Source of the DNA: Anaerolineales bacterium
Lineage (GTDB): Bacteria > Chloroflexota > Anaerolineae > Anaerolineales > E44-bin32
NCBI GenBank assembly: GCA_030668545.1
Contig: DAOUTT010000171.1
Coordinates: 1 to 5,341 of the forward strand
DNA length: 5,341 bases
Direction: 5' to 3'
Under the pieces are notes generated by a model that saw nothing but the letters and a program-made list of their open reading frames with translations, searched no databases and had not been told where the DNA came from. Of the stretch, positions 1-4,414 are shown piece after piece. Each line of letters starts with the position of its first letter. The stretch's first letter is position 1. A program made the translations under genes and the position numbers.

Positions 1-46
1 CCAGGGACGCAAACCCAAGAGAGGATTTGACCTCCAAAGCCTGTAA
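1..46 (+). CDS. possible C-terminal tail of an upstream gene (partial)
   Basis: Reading from base 2, an open frame runs to a TAA at 44-46 and ends in the residues GRKPKRGFDLQSL, a basic tail that looks like a plausible protein C-terminus. Its stop overlaps the ATG of the next gene as TAATG, an arrangement typical of translational coupling within an operon. Only 14 codons are visible. The other two frames are also open for part of this stretch, with stops at 28-30 and 57-59, so the assignment rests mainly on the stop/start overlap. The product cannot be identified. Confidence 0.35.
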   Translation, partial: QGRKPKRGFDLQSL

Positions 47-828
47 TGCCTGCAGTTAACCCCGAGGATCTGCGCCGACGAATAGAGAGCGTACTTATGC
101 TCCTGGGAGAGCCAGGGCGGTTCGCGCTCGCCTGTAATGAGATGCTTGAGTTCTACGCCGATCGCACAAAACGCAGTAATATCACAACGGGACCGGTAGA
201 AACAGCGCGTGTCCTCCGGGTCTCCCGGCCGGTTTTAAGGATGCTTTGCAACGAAATTCAACATTTCGAGCATGAGGAGAAGGGGGACTGGTTGGTGGCG
301 GCTGAGATAATGTGGAATACAGGTGTGCGCGAGGGGCGCTTTGTGGCTGCGTGTTTGTTGAATCGGGCCGCGCAAGAGGATGTGCCCATCTATGCGGAAG
401 CATGGGCGGAAGCCTGTGAGGATGTCGTCGCCTTAGAACGGCTTGCTGCGGATGGTTTATCCGTGTGGCGCGAACAGGACCCCGATCTTTCCTTTCAAGT
501 AATTAAGAGATGGATTGATGACCAACGACTTCAAGTGCGCCATCTCGCGCTTCTTTTGATTGCTAGCGTGACTCGGGATCCGACATTTGATAGATTTCTT
601 CCCGAGACCTTCCAAATCCTTCACGGAATTAGTGCGAAAGTTCGCGGGGAAAGTGTTCAATCACTCTATGGGTTAATGCGCCAGTTGGCAAAAAAAACCC
701 CTGCAGAGACGACGAAATTCCTCTTGGATGAAATTAAAGCAGGACATCCAGGCGTCAAACGTCTTATCCGGAACACGATGGAATCCCTGCCAGATAACCA
801 TCGAGAGGCAATCGATCGGGTTCTGTAA
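46..828 (+). CDS. AlkD-like HEAT-repeat protein (DNA alkylation repair family, divergent)
   Basis: This 260-residue soluble protein is almost all predicted alpha helix, with no signal peptide or membrane segment. The family comparison is from memory. Residues 55-106 (RVLRVSRPVLRMLCNEI, then AAEIMWNTGVREGRFVAACLL) match the AlkD pattern of a short 'G-V/R-P-x-L-R' helix followed by 'LW..g..E.r.lA..LL'. Residues 155-171 (RWIDDQRLQVRHLALLL) fit the later helix whose Arg, here R165, corresponds to the DNA-contacting Arg of Bacillus AlkD. Residues 236-260 resemble the C-terminal 'rR.I.ka...L' helix. The usual Trp-Asp pair of AlkD glycosylases is not seen: residues 123-141 (EACEDVVALERLAADGLSV, then W141) occupy that helix, with E131 perhaps in place of Asp. 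It could therefore be a base-excision glycosylase for alkylated bases, or a non-catalytic DNA-binding or scaffold HEAT protein. The ATG at 46 is the first start after the in-frame TGA at 28-30 and overlaps the upstream TAA. GAGAGGA at 19-25 is too far away for a normal ribosome site, so coupling is likely. ATG at 97 is an alternative start. Confidence 0.62.
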   Translation: MPAVNPEDLRRRIESVLMLLGEPGRFALACNEMLEFYADRTKRSNITTGPVETARVLRVSRPVLRMLCNEIQHFEHEEKGDWLVAAEIMWNTGVREGRFVAACLLNRAAQEDVPIYAEAWAEACEDVVALERLAADGLSVWREQDPDLSFQVIKRWIDDQRLQVRHLALLLIASVTRDPTFDRFLPETFQILHGISAKVRGESVQSLYGLMRQLAKKTPAETTKFLLDEIKAGHPGVKRLIRNTMESLPDNHREAIDRVL

Positions 829-846
829 ACTGAGTGGGAGTGCTTC

Positions 847-855
847 TGGTATAAT
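847..855 (+). promoter_or_regulatory. extended -10 promoter for rpsO
   Basis: TGGTATAAT is a perfect extended -10 element (TGn followed by TATAAT at 850-855). No good -35 hexamer lies 16-18 bases upstream, which is tolerated in extended -10 promoters. Transcription would start near 862, leaving a leader of about 82 bases before the rpsO ATG. The element lies 18 bases after the stop of the AlkD-like gene, with no terminator visible between, so rpsO may also receive read-through. Confidence 0.7.
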
Positions 856-884
856 TTGCCCATCGTATGACTAGACTGACCTGA

Positions 885-902
885 GGTTTAGTATCGTAAA
901 CC
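885..902 (+). promoter_or_regulatory. hairpin in rpsO 5' leader
   Basis: GGTTTA (885-890) pairs perfectly with TAAACC (897-902) around the six-base loop GTATCG. It sits in the predicted rpsO leader, 26 bases before the Shine-Dalgarno. S15 represses its own mRNA in several bacteria by binding leader structures, so this stem could be part of such a site. There is no poly-T run after it, so it is not a terminator. The inverted repeat is seen directly; the role is inferred. Confidence 0.5.
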
Positions 903-928
903 ATAGAACTTTGGGTTGAGTGACCTGC

Positions 929-935
929 GGAGGAG
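929..935 (+). promoter_or_regulatory. Shine-Dalgarno of rpsO
   Basis: GGAGGAG ends 8 bases before the ATG at 944. It decides the start, because the in-frame GTG at 920 lies upstream of it and would add eight residues foreign to S15. Confidence 0.88.
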
Positions 936-943
936 CAGACGTC

Positions 944-1216
944 ATGGCATTTACAAAAGAAGAGAAAAACCAGCTTATTGGTGAGTACCACCGTCATGAA
1001 AATGACACGGGCTCACCGGAAGTCCAAATCGCGATCTTATCTCGTCGAATTGGACAACTCACGGACCATCTACGTCTTCATAAACATGATGAATCATCAC
1101 GACGAGGTCTATTGAAACTCGTTGGAACGCGAAGGAAGCTGCTCACTTATTTGAAAAGGAAGGATGCAGCCTCTTATCTGGCGATTACAGAGAGCTTAAA
1201 TATCCGCCGGAAATAA
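944..1216 (+). CDS. rpsO: 30S ribosomal protein S15
   Basis: S15 is a primary 16S rRNA-binding protein of the small-subunit platform. It binds the helix 20/21/22 junction and contacts 23S rRNA in an intersubunit bridge. The protein is 90 residues (E. coli 89) and matches the family end to end: NDTGSPEVQ (20-28), then HKHDESSRRGLL (46-57), then RRKLLTYLKRKD (63-74), and a basic end. The conserved rRNA-contact residues H42, D49 and S52 (numbered with Met) are present. The two histidines that usually follow D49 are replaced by Glu50-Ser51. The frame opens earlier at a GTG (920), but the ATG at 944 gives the correct family N-terminus and lies 8 bases after GGAGGAG (929-935). It has its own extended -10 promoter and is followed by pnp in the classic rpsO-pnp order. 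Confidence 0.98.
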   Translation: MAFTKEEKNQLIGEYHRHENDTGSPEVQIAILSRRIGQLTDHLRLHKHDESSRRGLLKLVGTRRKLLTYLKRKDAASYLAITESLNIRRK

Positions 1217-1227
1217 TGTCGAGAGCA

Positions 1228-1266
1228 GATGAGCAGGTGAGGAAGAAACTTGCTCGTCGATTTTCT
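1228..1266 (+). terminator. terminator-like stem-loop after rpsO (possible attenuator or processing site)
   Basis: GATGAGCAGGT (1228-1238) pairs with ACTTGCTCGTC (1248-1258) over 11 base pairs, two of them G-U, around the nine-base loop GAGGAAGAA. Two bases later comes TTTTCT (1261-1266). This resembles a weak intrinsic terminator placed 11 bases after the rpsO stop. Partial read-through would set the ratio of S15 to PNPase. Alternatively the long stem is an RNase III cleavage site, as known for the rpsO-pnp mRNA of E. coli. The U-tract is short and interrupted, so strong termination is doubtful. Confidence 0.5.
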
Positions 1267-1273
1267 ATAAAGA

Positions 1274-1297
1274 GGTCGTCGATCGGAAACAACGACC
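1274..1297 (+). promoter_or_regulatory. stem-loop in pnp leader
   Basis: GGTCGT (1274-1279) pairs with ACGACC (1292-1297) around a 12-base loop. Together with the preceding stem it makes two tandem hairpins between rpsO and pnp. PNPase represses its own mRNA in E. coli by acting on a processed leader stem, so a structured leader is expected here. The pairing is seen; the function is inferred. Confidence 0.4.
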
Positions 1298-1359
1298 CAG
1301 GAAAAACAACCTAGGAAAGCGCATCTGACTATTGCCGTGGGTTGGGAATTGGAGAACGC

Positions 1360-1389
1360 CCATCAGTGAAGATATTTACAAACTGACGG
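1360..1389 (+). promoter_or_regulatory. imperfect stem-loop in pnp leader
   Basis: CCATCAGT (1360-1367) pairs with ACTGACGG (1382-1389) with a single A/C mismatch, around a 14-base loop. It lies about 40 bases before the pnp Shine-Dalgarno. A weak promoter-like pair (TTGGAG at 1349, GATATT at 1371, spacer 16) overlaps it, but I do not consider that convincing. This is weaker than the first hairpin of the spacer. Confidence 0.3.
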
Positions 1390-1427
1390 TCCTTCCCCAG
1401 TCCCTGACTCGCAAAAGTTGAAGGTGC

Positions 1428-1434
1428 GGGAGGG
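1428..1434 (+). promoter_or_regulatory. Shine-Dalgarno of pnp
   Basis: GGGAGGG ends 8 bases before the ATG at 1443, with an A/T-rich spacer. This supports that ATG as the start. Confidence 0.8.
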
Positions 1435-1442
1435 ATATTTTT

Positions 1443-3644
1443 ATGTATGAAGAAAAGTCATTTGAAACTACGATAGGTGGCAAGACCATCACGCTCTCCA
1501 CTGGCAAACTCGCCGGTCAGGCGGGCGGCGCCGTGACAGTGCGCCAAGGGGACAGTGTCCTCCTCGCTGCTGCGACGATGAGTAGTAAACCTCGGGAAGG
1601 ACTCGGGTTCTTCCCACTCACCGTTGATTATGAGGAGCGGCTTTACGCCGGAGGGCGTATTCCCGGTTCCTTCTTTCGCCGTGAGGGTCGACCGACCGAA
1701 GGCGCAATAATCACTGCGAGATTGACAGATCGGACGATCCGTCCGCTATTCCCAAAGGATATGCGCAATGAGGTCCAGGTGATCCTATACGCGCTCTCGT
1801 CCGATGGGGAAACGCCGCTGGATGTCCTCGGACTCCTGGGGGCGTCAGCCGCCCTCACGATTGCGGATGTCCCCTTCGCTGGACCGGTAGGTACTGTCCG
1901 GGTAGCTAAACAGGACGGAAATTTCGTTATCAATCCGACCTATCAAGTCATCGATGAGTCCAACCTAGATTTGGTGATCGCTGGTACAAGCGAGGCGATC
2001 ATGATGGTGGAGGCCGGAGCAAAGGAAATTGAAGAGGCAGAAATCGTTAAAGCATTTGAGGTTGGACAAGAGACGATTAAGGCACTCATCGATCTGCAAG
2101 CGCAAATGCAGGCTGAAGTCGGCAAAGAGAAACGTTCCTATCCTTCCTTCCAACTCAGCGAGGAAGTCCAAACGAAAGTTTCTGAATGGCTTGAAGGTCG
2201 CGTTCAGGATCTCGTCAGTACACCCAGGAAGAAAGCGGAGCAATCTGAGGCTTTGAATGCGTTGCGGGACGAAGCGTTAGAGGCATTCGCGGATGAGGAA
2301 GAATGGGAAGTCGCTGACATCCGTGAAGCTTTCGAAAAAGTACACAAGGCAGCCGTGCGATCACTCATTCTCGAAACCAAGACTCGAACGGATGGCCGTG
2401 GCCCGAAGGATATTCGCGAGATTCATAGTGAGGTAGATTTCAGCCCGCGAGCTCACGGTTCCGGGTTGTTCACTCGAGGTGAGACACAGGTGTTGACGCT
2501 GGCGACGGTCGGCACTCCGCGTGAGCGGCAGGAACTTGACGGCCTATCCCCGCGGAACGAGAAACGATATATGCACCATTACAATTTCCCACCTTTCTCG
2601 GTCGGGGAAACGAAGTTTCTACGCGGCGCCTCCCGACGGGAGATCGGCCATGGCGCTTTAGCAGAACGCGCTTTGCTGCCAGTGATCCCTTCTCAGGAAG
2701 AGTTCCCTTATACGATGCGCCTTGTCTCTGAGGTGCTCTCATCGAACGGCTCCAGCTCGATGGCTTCAGTATGCGGTTCAACACTGGCCTTGATGGATAC
2801 GGGCGTGCCGATTCGCGACCCAGTGGCGGGAGTTGCCATGGGGCTGATCAAGGAAGGCGATCAGGATGTGATCCTTACCGATATCCTGGGATCGGAAGAT
2901 CATCTCGGTGATATGGACTTTAAGATCGCTGGAACTCACAAGGGTATCACCGCTCTACAGATGGATATCAAGATCTCGGGTATTACCTCCGAATTAATGT
3001 CTGAGGCTCTAGAGCAAGCGCGAGAGGCGAGACTCTTCATCCTCGAGAAGATCAAGGCGGCCATCGCTGCGCCGCGCGAAGAACTAAAACCGCATGTCCC
3101 GCGGATGACCGTTGTCAAAGTCGATCCTGAAAAGATCGGCGCGATTATTGGTCCAGGTGGAAAAATGATCCGCAAGATTCAAGAGACGACCGGTACACGC
3201 ATCGACATCGAAGATGATGGATTGGTATTCATCTCAGCTGCCGACGGGGAAAGCTCGAAAGCCGCAAGAGAAATGGTCGAAGGCTTGGTTGAAGAAGCTG
3301 TCGCGGGTCGGATTTATACCGGCAAGGTCGTGCGAATAACGGATTTCGGCGCATTTGTCGAGATCTTACCGGGCACGGATGGACTGGTCCACATCTCCCA
3401 GCTAAGCAGTGAACACACAGAGAAGGTGGAGGACGTCGCCCGGGTTGGTGAAGAGATCACGGTTATGGTGACGAATGTCGGTCATGATGGGAAAATCCGC
3501 CTCTCCCGCAAGGCTGTCCTGGAGGGGTGGACACTTGAGGAAGCGAACGAGAACGATCGCCGCCCCAGCGGCCGCAGGTCAAGTGGAGGTGGAGATCGCA
3601 GAAAGAGCGGAGGGAGTTCCAAATATAAAGGGAACAAAAAATAA
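1443..3644 (+). CDS. pnp: polyribonucleotide nucleotidyltransferase (PNPase)
   Basis: PNPase is a homotrimeric 3'-5' exoribonuclease that phosphorolyses RNA to nucleoside diphosphates and can add tails in reverse. It acts in the cytoplasm, often with a degradosome. At 733 residues it is complete. Domains in order: first RNase PH core about 8-145, with FFRREGRP (77-84); all-helical linker about 150-305; second RNase PH core about 312-540; KH about 553-612, with the GxxG loop in IIGPGGKMI (568-576); S1 about 622-692, with GKVVRITDFGAFV (627-639). Catalytic and phosphate-site residues are present: R398-R399 in RREIGHG, S437-S439 in NGSSSM, and D486, D492 and K494 in DHLGDMDFK. Their numbering happens to match E. 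coli. The tail 704-733 is rich in Arg, Lys, Ser and Gly, low in complexity and probably disordered, so it may add RNA affinity. The gene follows rpsO by 226 structured bases and ends at a strong terminator. Confidence 0.99.
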   Translation: MYEEKSFETTIGGKTITLSTGKLAGQAGGAVTVRQGDSVLLAAATMSSKPREGLGFFPLTVDYEERLYAGGRIPGSFFRREGRPTEGAIITARLTDRTIRPLFPKDMRNEVQVILYALSSDGETPLDVLGLLGASAALTIADVPFAGPVGTVRVAKQDGNFVINPTYQVIDESNLDLVIAGTSEAIMMVEAGAKEIEEAEIVKAFEVGQETIKALIDLQAQMQAEVGKEKRSYPSFQLSEEVQTKVSEWLEGRVQDLVSTPRKKAEQSEALNALRDEALEAFADEEEWEVADIREAFEKVHKAAVRSLILETKTRTDGRGPKDIREIHSEVDFSPRAHGSGLFTRGETQVLTLATVGTPRERQELDGLSPRNEKRYMHHYNFPPFSVGETKFLRGASRREIGHGALAERALLPVIPSQEEFPYTMRLVSEVLSSNGSSSMASVCGSTLALMDTGVPIRDPVAGVAMGLIKEGDQDVILTDILGSEDHLGDMDFKIAGTHKGITALQMDIKISGITSELMSEALEQAREARLFILEKIKAAIAAPREELKPHVPRMTVVKVDPEKIGAIIGPGGKMIRKIQETTGTRIDIEDDGLVFISAADGESSKAAREMVEGLVEEAVAGRIYTGKVVRITDFGAFVEILPGTDGLVHISQLSSEHTEKVEDVARVGEEITVMVTNVGHDGKIRLSRKAVLEGWTLEEANENDRRPSGRRSSGGGDRRKSGGSSKYKGNKK

Positions 3645-3684
3645 TCGCTGGACTCCACTCATCGGGATAACACCTCGAAATATT

Positions 3685-3719
3685 AAAAGACACCCTCCAG
3701 ATTGAAGGGTGTCTTTTTT
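3685..3719 (+). terminator. intrinsic terminator after pnp
   Basis: AAAAGACACCCT (3685-3696) pairs perfectly with AGGGTGTCTTTT (3706-3717) around a nine-base loop, and the right arm runs into a six-T tract (3714-3719). It lies 40 bases after the pnp stop and closes the rpsO-pnp unit. The A-run on the left arm would give a shorter U-tract on the minus strand, but no minus-strand gene is seen to need it. Confidence 0.93.
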
Positions 3720-3760
3720 GGGGTATGTTTTTTTCTAAATTAACGAGGGGTGCCAAAGAT

Positions 3761-3802
3761 GGATTTCTCAATTGCCGTTTCACGGCTCACTAGAAGTGAC
3801 AA
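3761..3802. repeat. dispersed repeat, copy 1 (short form)
   Basis: GGATTTCTCAAT (3761-3772) and GGCTCACTAGAAGTGACAA (3784-3802) recur in the same order at 4150-4161 and 4187-4205, with one change (A to C in the second block). The middle is 11 bases here and 25 bases in the other copy. The right block contains the small palindrome CACTAGAAGTG. Its end, GAAGTGACA, resembles the AATGACA end of the nearby 84-bp element, suggesting one broad family of small mobile palindromes. Confidence 0.65.
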
Positions 3803-3811
3803 ATCAAGAAC

Positions 3812-3833
3812 GCCCGGAGCTAAACCTCCGGGC
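3812..3833. repeat. perfect hairpin A
   Basis: GCCCGGAG (3812-3819) pairs with CTCCGGGC (3826-3833) around the six-base loop CTAAAC: 8 base pairs, GC-rich. It has no poly-T on either strand, so it is not a standard terminator. It is the first of three consecutive perfect hairpins. Confidence 0.6.
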
Positions 3834-3843
3834 TCAAATTAAA

Positions 3844-3860
3844 AGGGTGCAACGCACCCT
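3844..3860. repeat. perfect hairpin B, with a competing alternative fold
   Basis: AGGGTGC (3844-3850) pairs with GCACCCT (3854-3860) around AAC. On the minus strand the stem is followed by TTTTAATTT, a weak terminator-like context. AACGC (3851-3855) can instead pair with GCGTT (3863-3867), a fold that excludes the first. The pairing is seen directly; a role is unknown. Confidence 0.55.
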
Positions 3861-3890
3861 CAGCGTTAGCCCGCAGGGGTTCTGCTATGA

Positions 3891-3912
3891 GCCCGTCAAT
3901 TTATTGACGGGC
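3891..3912. repeat. perfect hairpin C
   Basis: GCCCGTCAA (3891-3899) pairs with TTGACGGGC (3904-3912) around TTTA: nine base pairs with a four-base loop, the strongest stem in the gene-free region. A small stem, GCAG/CTGC at 3873-3885, lies just before it. No T-tract follows, so it looks like a repeat or an RNA structural element rather than a terminator. Confidence 0.6.
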
Positions 3913-3992
3913 GGATTACGGTGAACAAGGAAAATGCCCTCCTAAGGCCCACATGAAATGACATTTATCACAGTAAGGGTTCTTCCCTCGTT

Positions 3993-4076
3993 TGTCATTG
4001 CGAGGAGCCCGCAAGGGCGACGTGGCAATCTCCTGTCAAGAAACGAGGAGATTGCTTCGCTTCGCTCGCAATGACA
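3993..4076. repeat. MITE/REP-like palindromic element (84 bp)
   Basis: Perfect 12-base terminal inverted repeats, TGTCATTGCGAG (3993-4004) and CTCGCAATGACA (4065-4076), enclose two inner hairpins: GCCC-GCAA-GGGC (4007-4018), and GCAATCTCCT (4025-4034) with AGGAGATTGC (4046-4055). The single strand would fold into a three-way or cruciform shape. From memory, elements with this TGTCATTGCGAG...GCAATCTCC wording are scattered between genes of many bacteria. No coding capacity exists, so any movement would depend on a transposase elsewhere. Only the dinucleotide TT is shared by both flanks, so no clear target duplication is seen. CCTCGTTT (3986-3993), overlapping the left edge, can also pair with AAACGAGG (4041-4048). 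Confidence 0.8.
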
Positions 4077-4149
4077 TTAAGGGGCAGGCATCCGACGCAT
4101 GGAGATGATGTCCGTTTCTGAGATAGTGCCCTCAAGAGACCCAGCATAG

Positions 4150-4205
4150 GGATTTCTCAATGAGTTTATACTGAGCGAAATCGAAGGGCTCACTCGAAGT
4201 GACAA
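4150..4205. repeat. dispersed repeat, copy 2 (long form)
   Basis: This second copy of the family at 3761-3802 shares GGATTTCTCAAT at 4150-4161 and GGCTCACTCGAAGTGACAA at 4187-4205. The longer middle (4162-4186) allows an extra stem, TGAGC (4172-4176) with GCTCA (4188-4192). The short copy probably lost this part, or the family has variable cores. CACT-CGA-AGTG forms a small terminal palindrome. Confidence 0.65.
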
Positions 4206-4298
4206 GTTGTGTGTGCGAGTCAGTCTTAAGGGTGTCTTGCATCTCAAGGTAAAATCAACTTTGTCGCTTTTGCACAGTAGATGGAGGAGAACCTTAAT

Positions 4299-4327
4299 TT
4301 GTAATCTATCGCTGCTTTGAATAGAAT
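4299..4327 (+). promoter_or_regulatory. sigma-70-type promoter for the transporter gene
   Basis: TTGTAA (4299-4304) and TAGAAT (4322-4327) are separated by exactly 17 bases. They match the -35 and -10 consensus at 4 of 6 and 5 of 6 positions. Transcription would begin near 4334, about 80 bases before the ATG at 4415. It is the best promoter-like pair I found between the pnp terminator and the transporter. Confidence 0.55.
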
Positions 4328-4338
4328 CGTTATTCAAA
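4316..4338. promoter_or_regulatory. perfect inverted repeat overlapping the -10 box (candidate operator)
   Basis: TTTGAATA (4316-4323) and TATTCAAA (4331-4338) form a perfect 8-base inverted repeat with a seven-base spacer. Half-site centres are 15 bases apart, or about one and a half helical turns. The repeat covers the whole -10 hexamer and the predicted start site, the classic place for a dimeric repressor to block transcription. It could also act as an RNA hairpin at the 5' end of the transcript. It is A/T-rich and unlike the GC-rich repeats upstream. No regulator gene is visible. Confidence 0.45.
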
Positions 4339-4401
4339 CTCTGATCAACAGTGTGATGATTTCATGGGTTGGCACGATTGTGAGCCTGCCCATACGGATA
4401 T

Positions 4402-4408
4402 GGAAGGG
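4402..4408 (+). promoter_or_regulatory. Shine-Dalgarno of the AI-2E-family gene
   Basis: GGAAGGG ends 6 bases before the ATG at 4415. In-frame ATGs also exist at 4400 and 4364, but neither has a comparable upstream site, so 4415 is preferred. Confidence 0.65.
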
Positions 4409-4414
4409 TCGAAG

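Larger units (their letters stand above)
3720..4414. other. gene-free region rich in palindromic repeats
   Basis: About 700 bases between the pnp terminator and the transporter gene hold no credible coding sequence. They contain two copies of a direct-repeat family, three tandem hairpins, an 84-bp inverted-repeat element and a promoter with an overlapping palindrome; all are listed separately. AATGACATT at 3957-3965 repeats the right end of the 84-bp element (4070-4078) and may be a decayed copy end. The stretches 4079-4149 and 4206-4298 show nothing I can name. The one reading frame here (minus strand 4077-4337) runs through the repeats and is probably spurious. Confidence 0.7.

Noticed and set aside
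920..943. GTG at 920 as the rpsO start
   Set aside because: It lies upstream of the Shine-Dalgarno GGAGGAG and would add eight residues not found in S15 proteins.
1266..1271. TATAAA as a -10 box of a pnp promoter
   Set aside because: No acceptable -35 lies 16-18 bases upstream and there is no TGn extension; the sequence is better explained as the tail of the stem-loop after rpsO.
2470..2784. Minus-strand 104-codon frame and other antisense frames within pnp
   Set aside because: They lie opposite highly conserved PNPase core sequence and have no features of their own; they are shadows.
3475..3705. Plus-strand 76-codon frame overlapping the end of pnp and running into the terminator
   Set aside because: It is out of frame with the conserved S1 domain and ends inside the terminator hairpin; not a gene.
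3812..3912. tRNA or CRISPR array in the hairpin cluster
   Set aside because: There is no cloverleaf with a T-loop or anticodon arm, and the hairpins differ from each other without regular repeat-spacer units.
4077..4337. Minus-strand frame of 86 codons in the gene-free region
   Set aside because: It runs through the dispersed repeat and the palindromic region, has no ribosome-binding site or recognisable domain, and its Ser/Leu-rich wording comes from translating the repeat.
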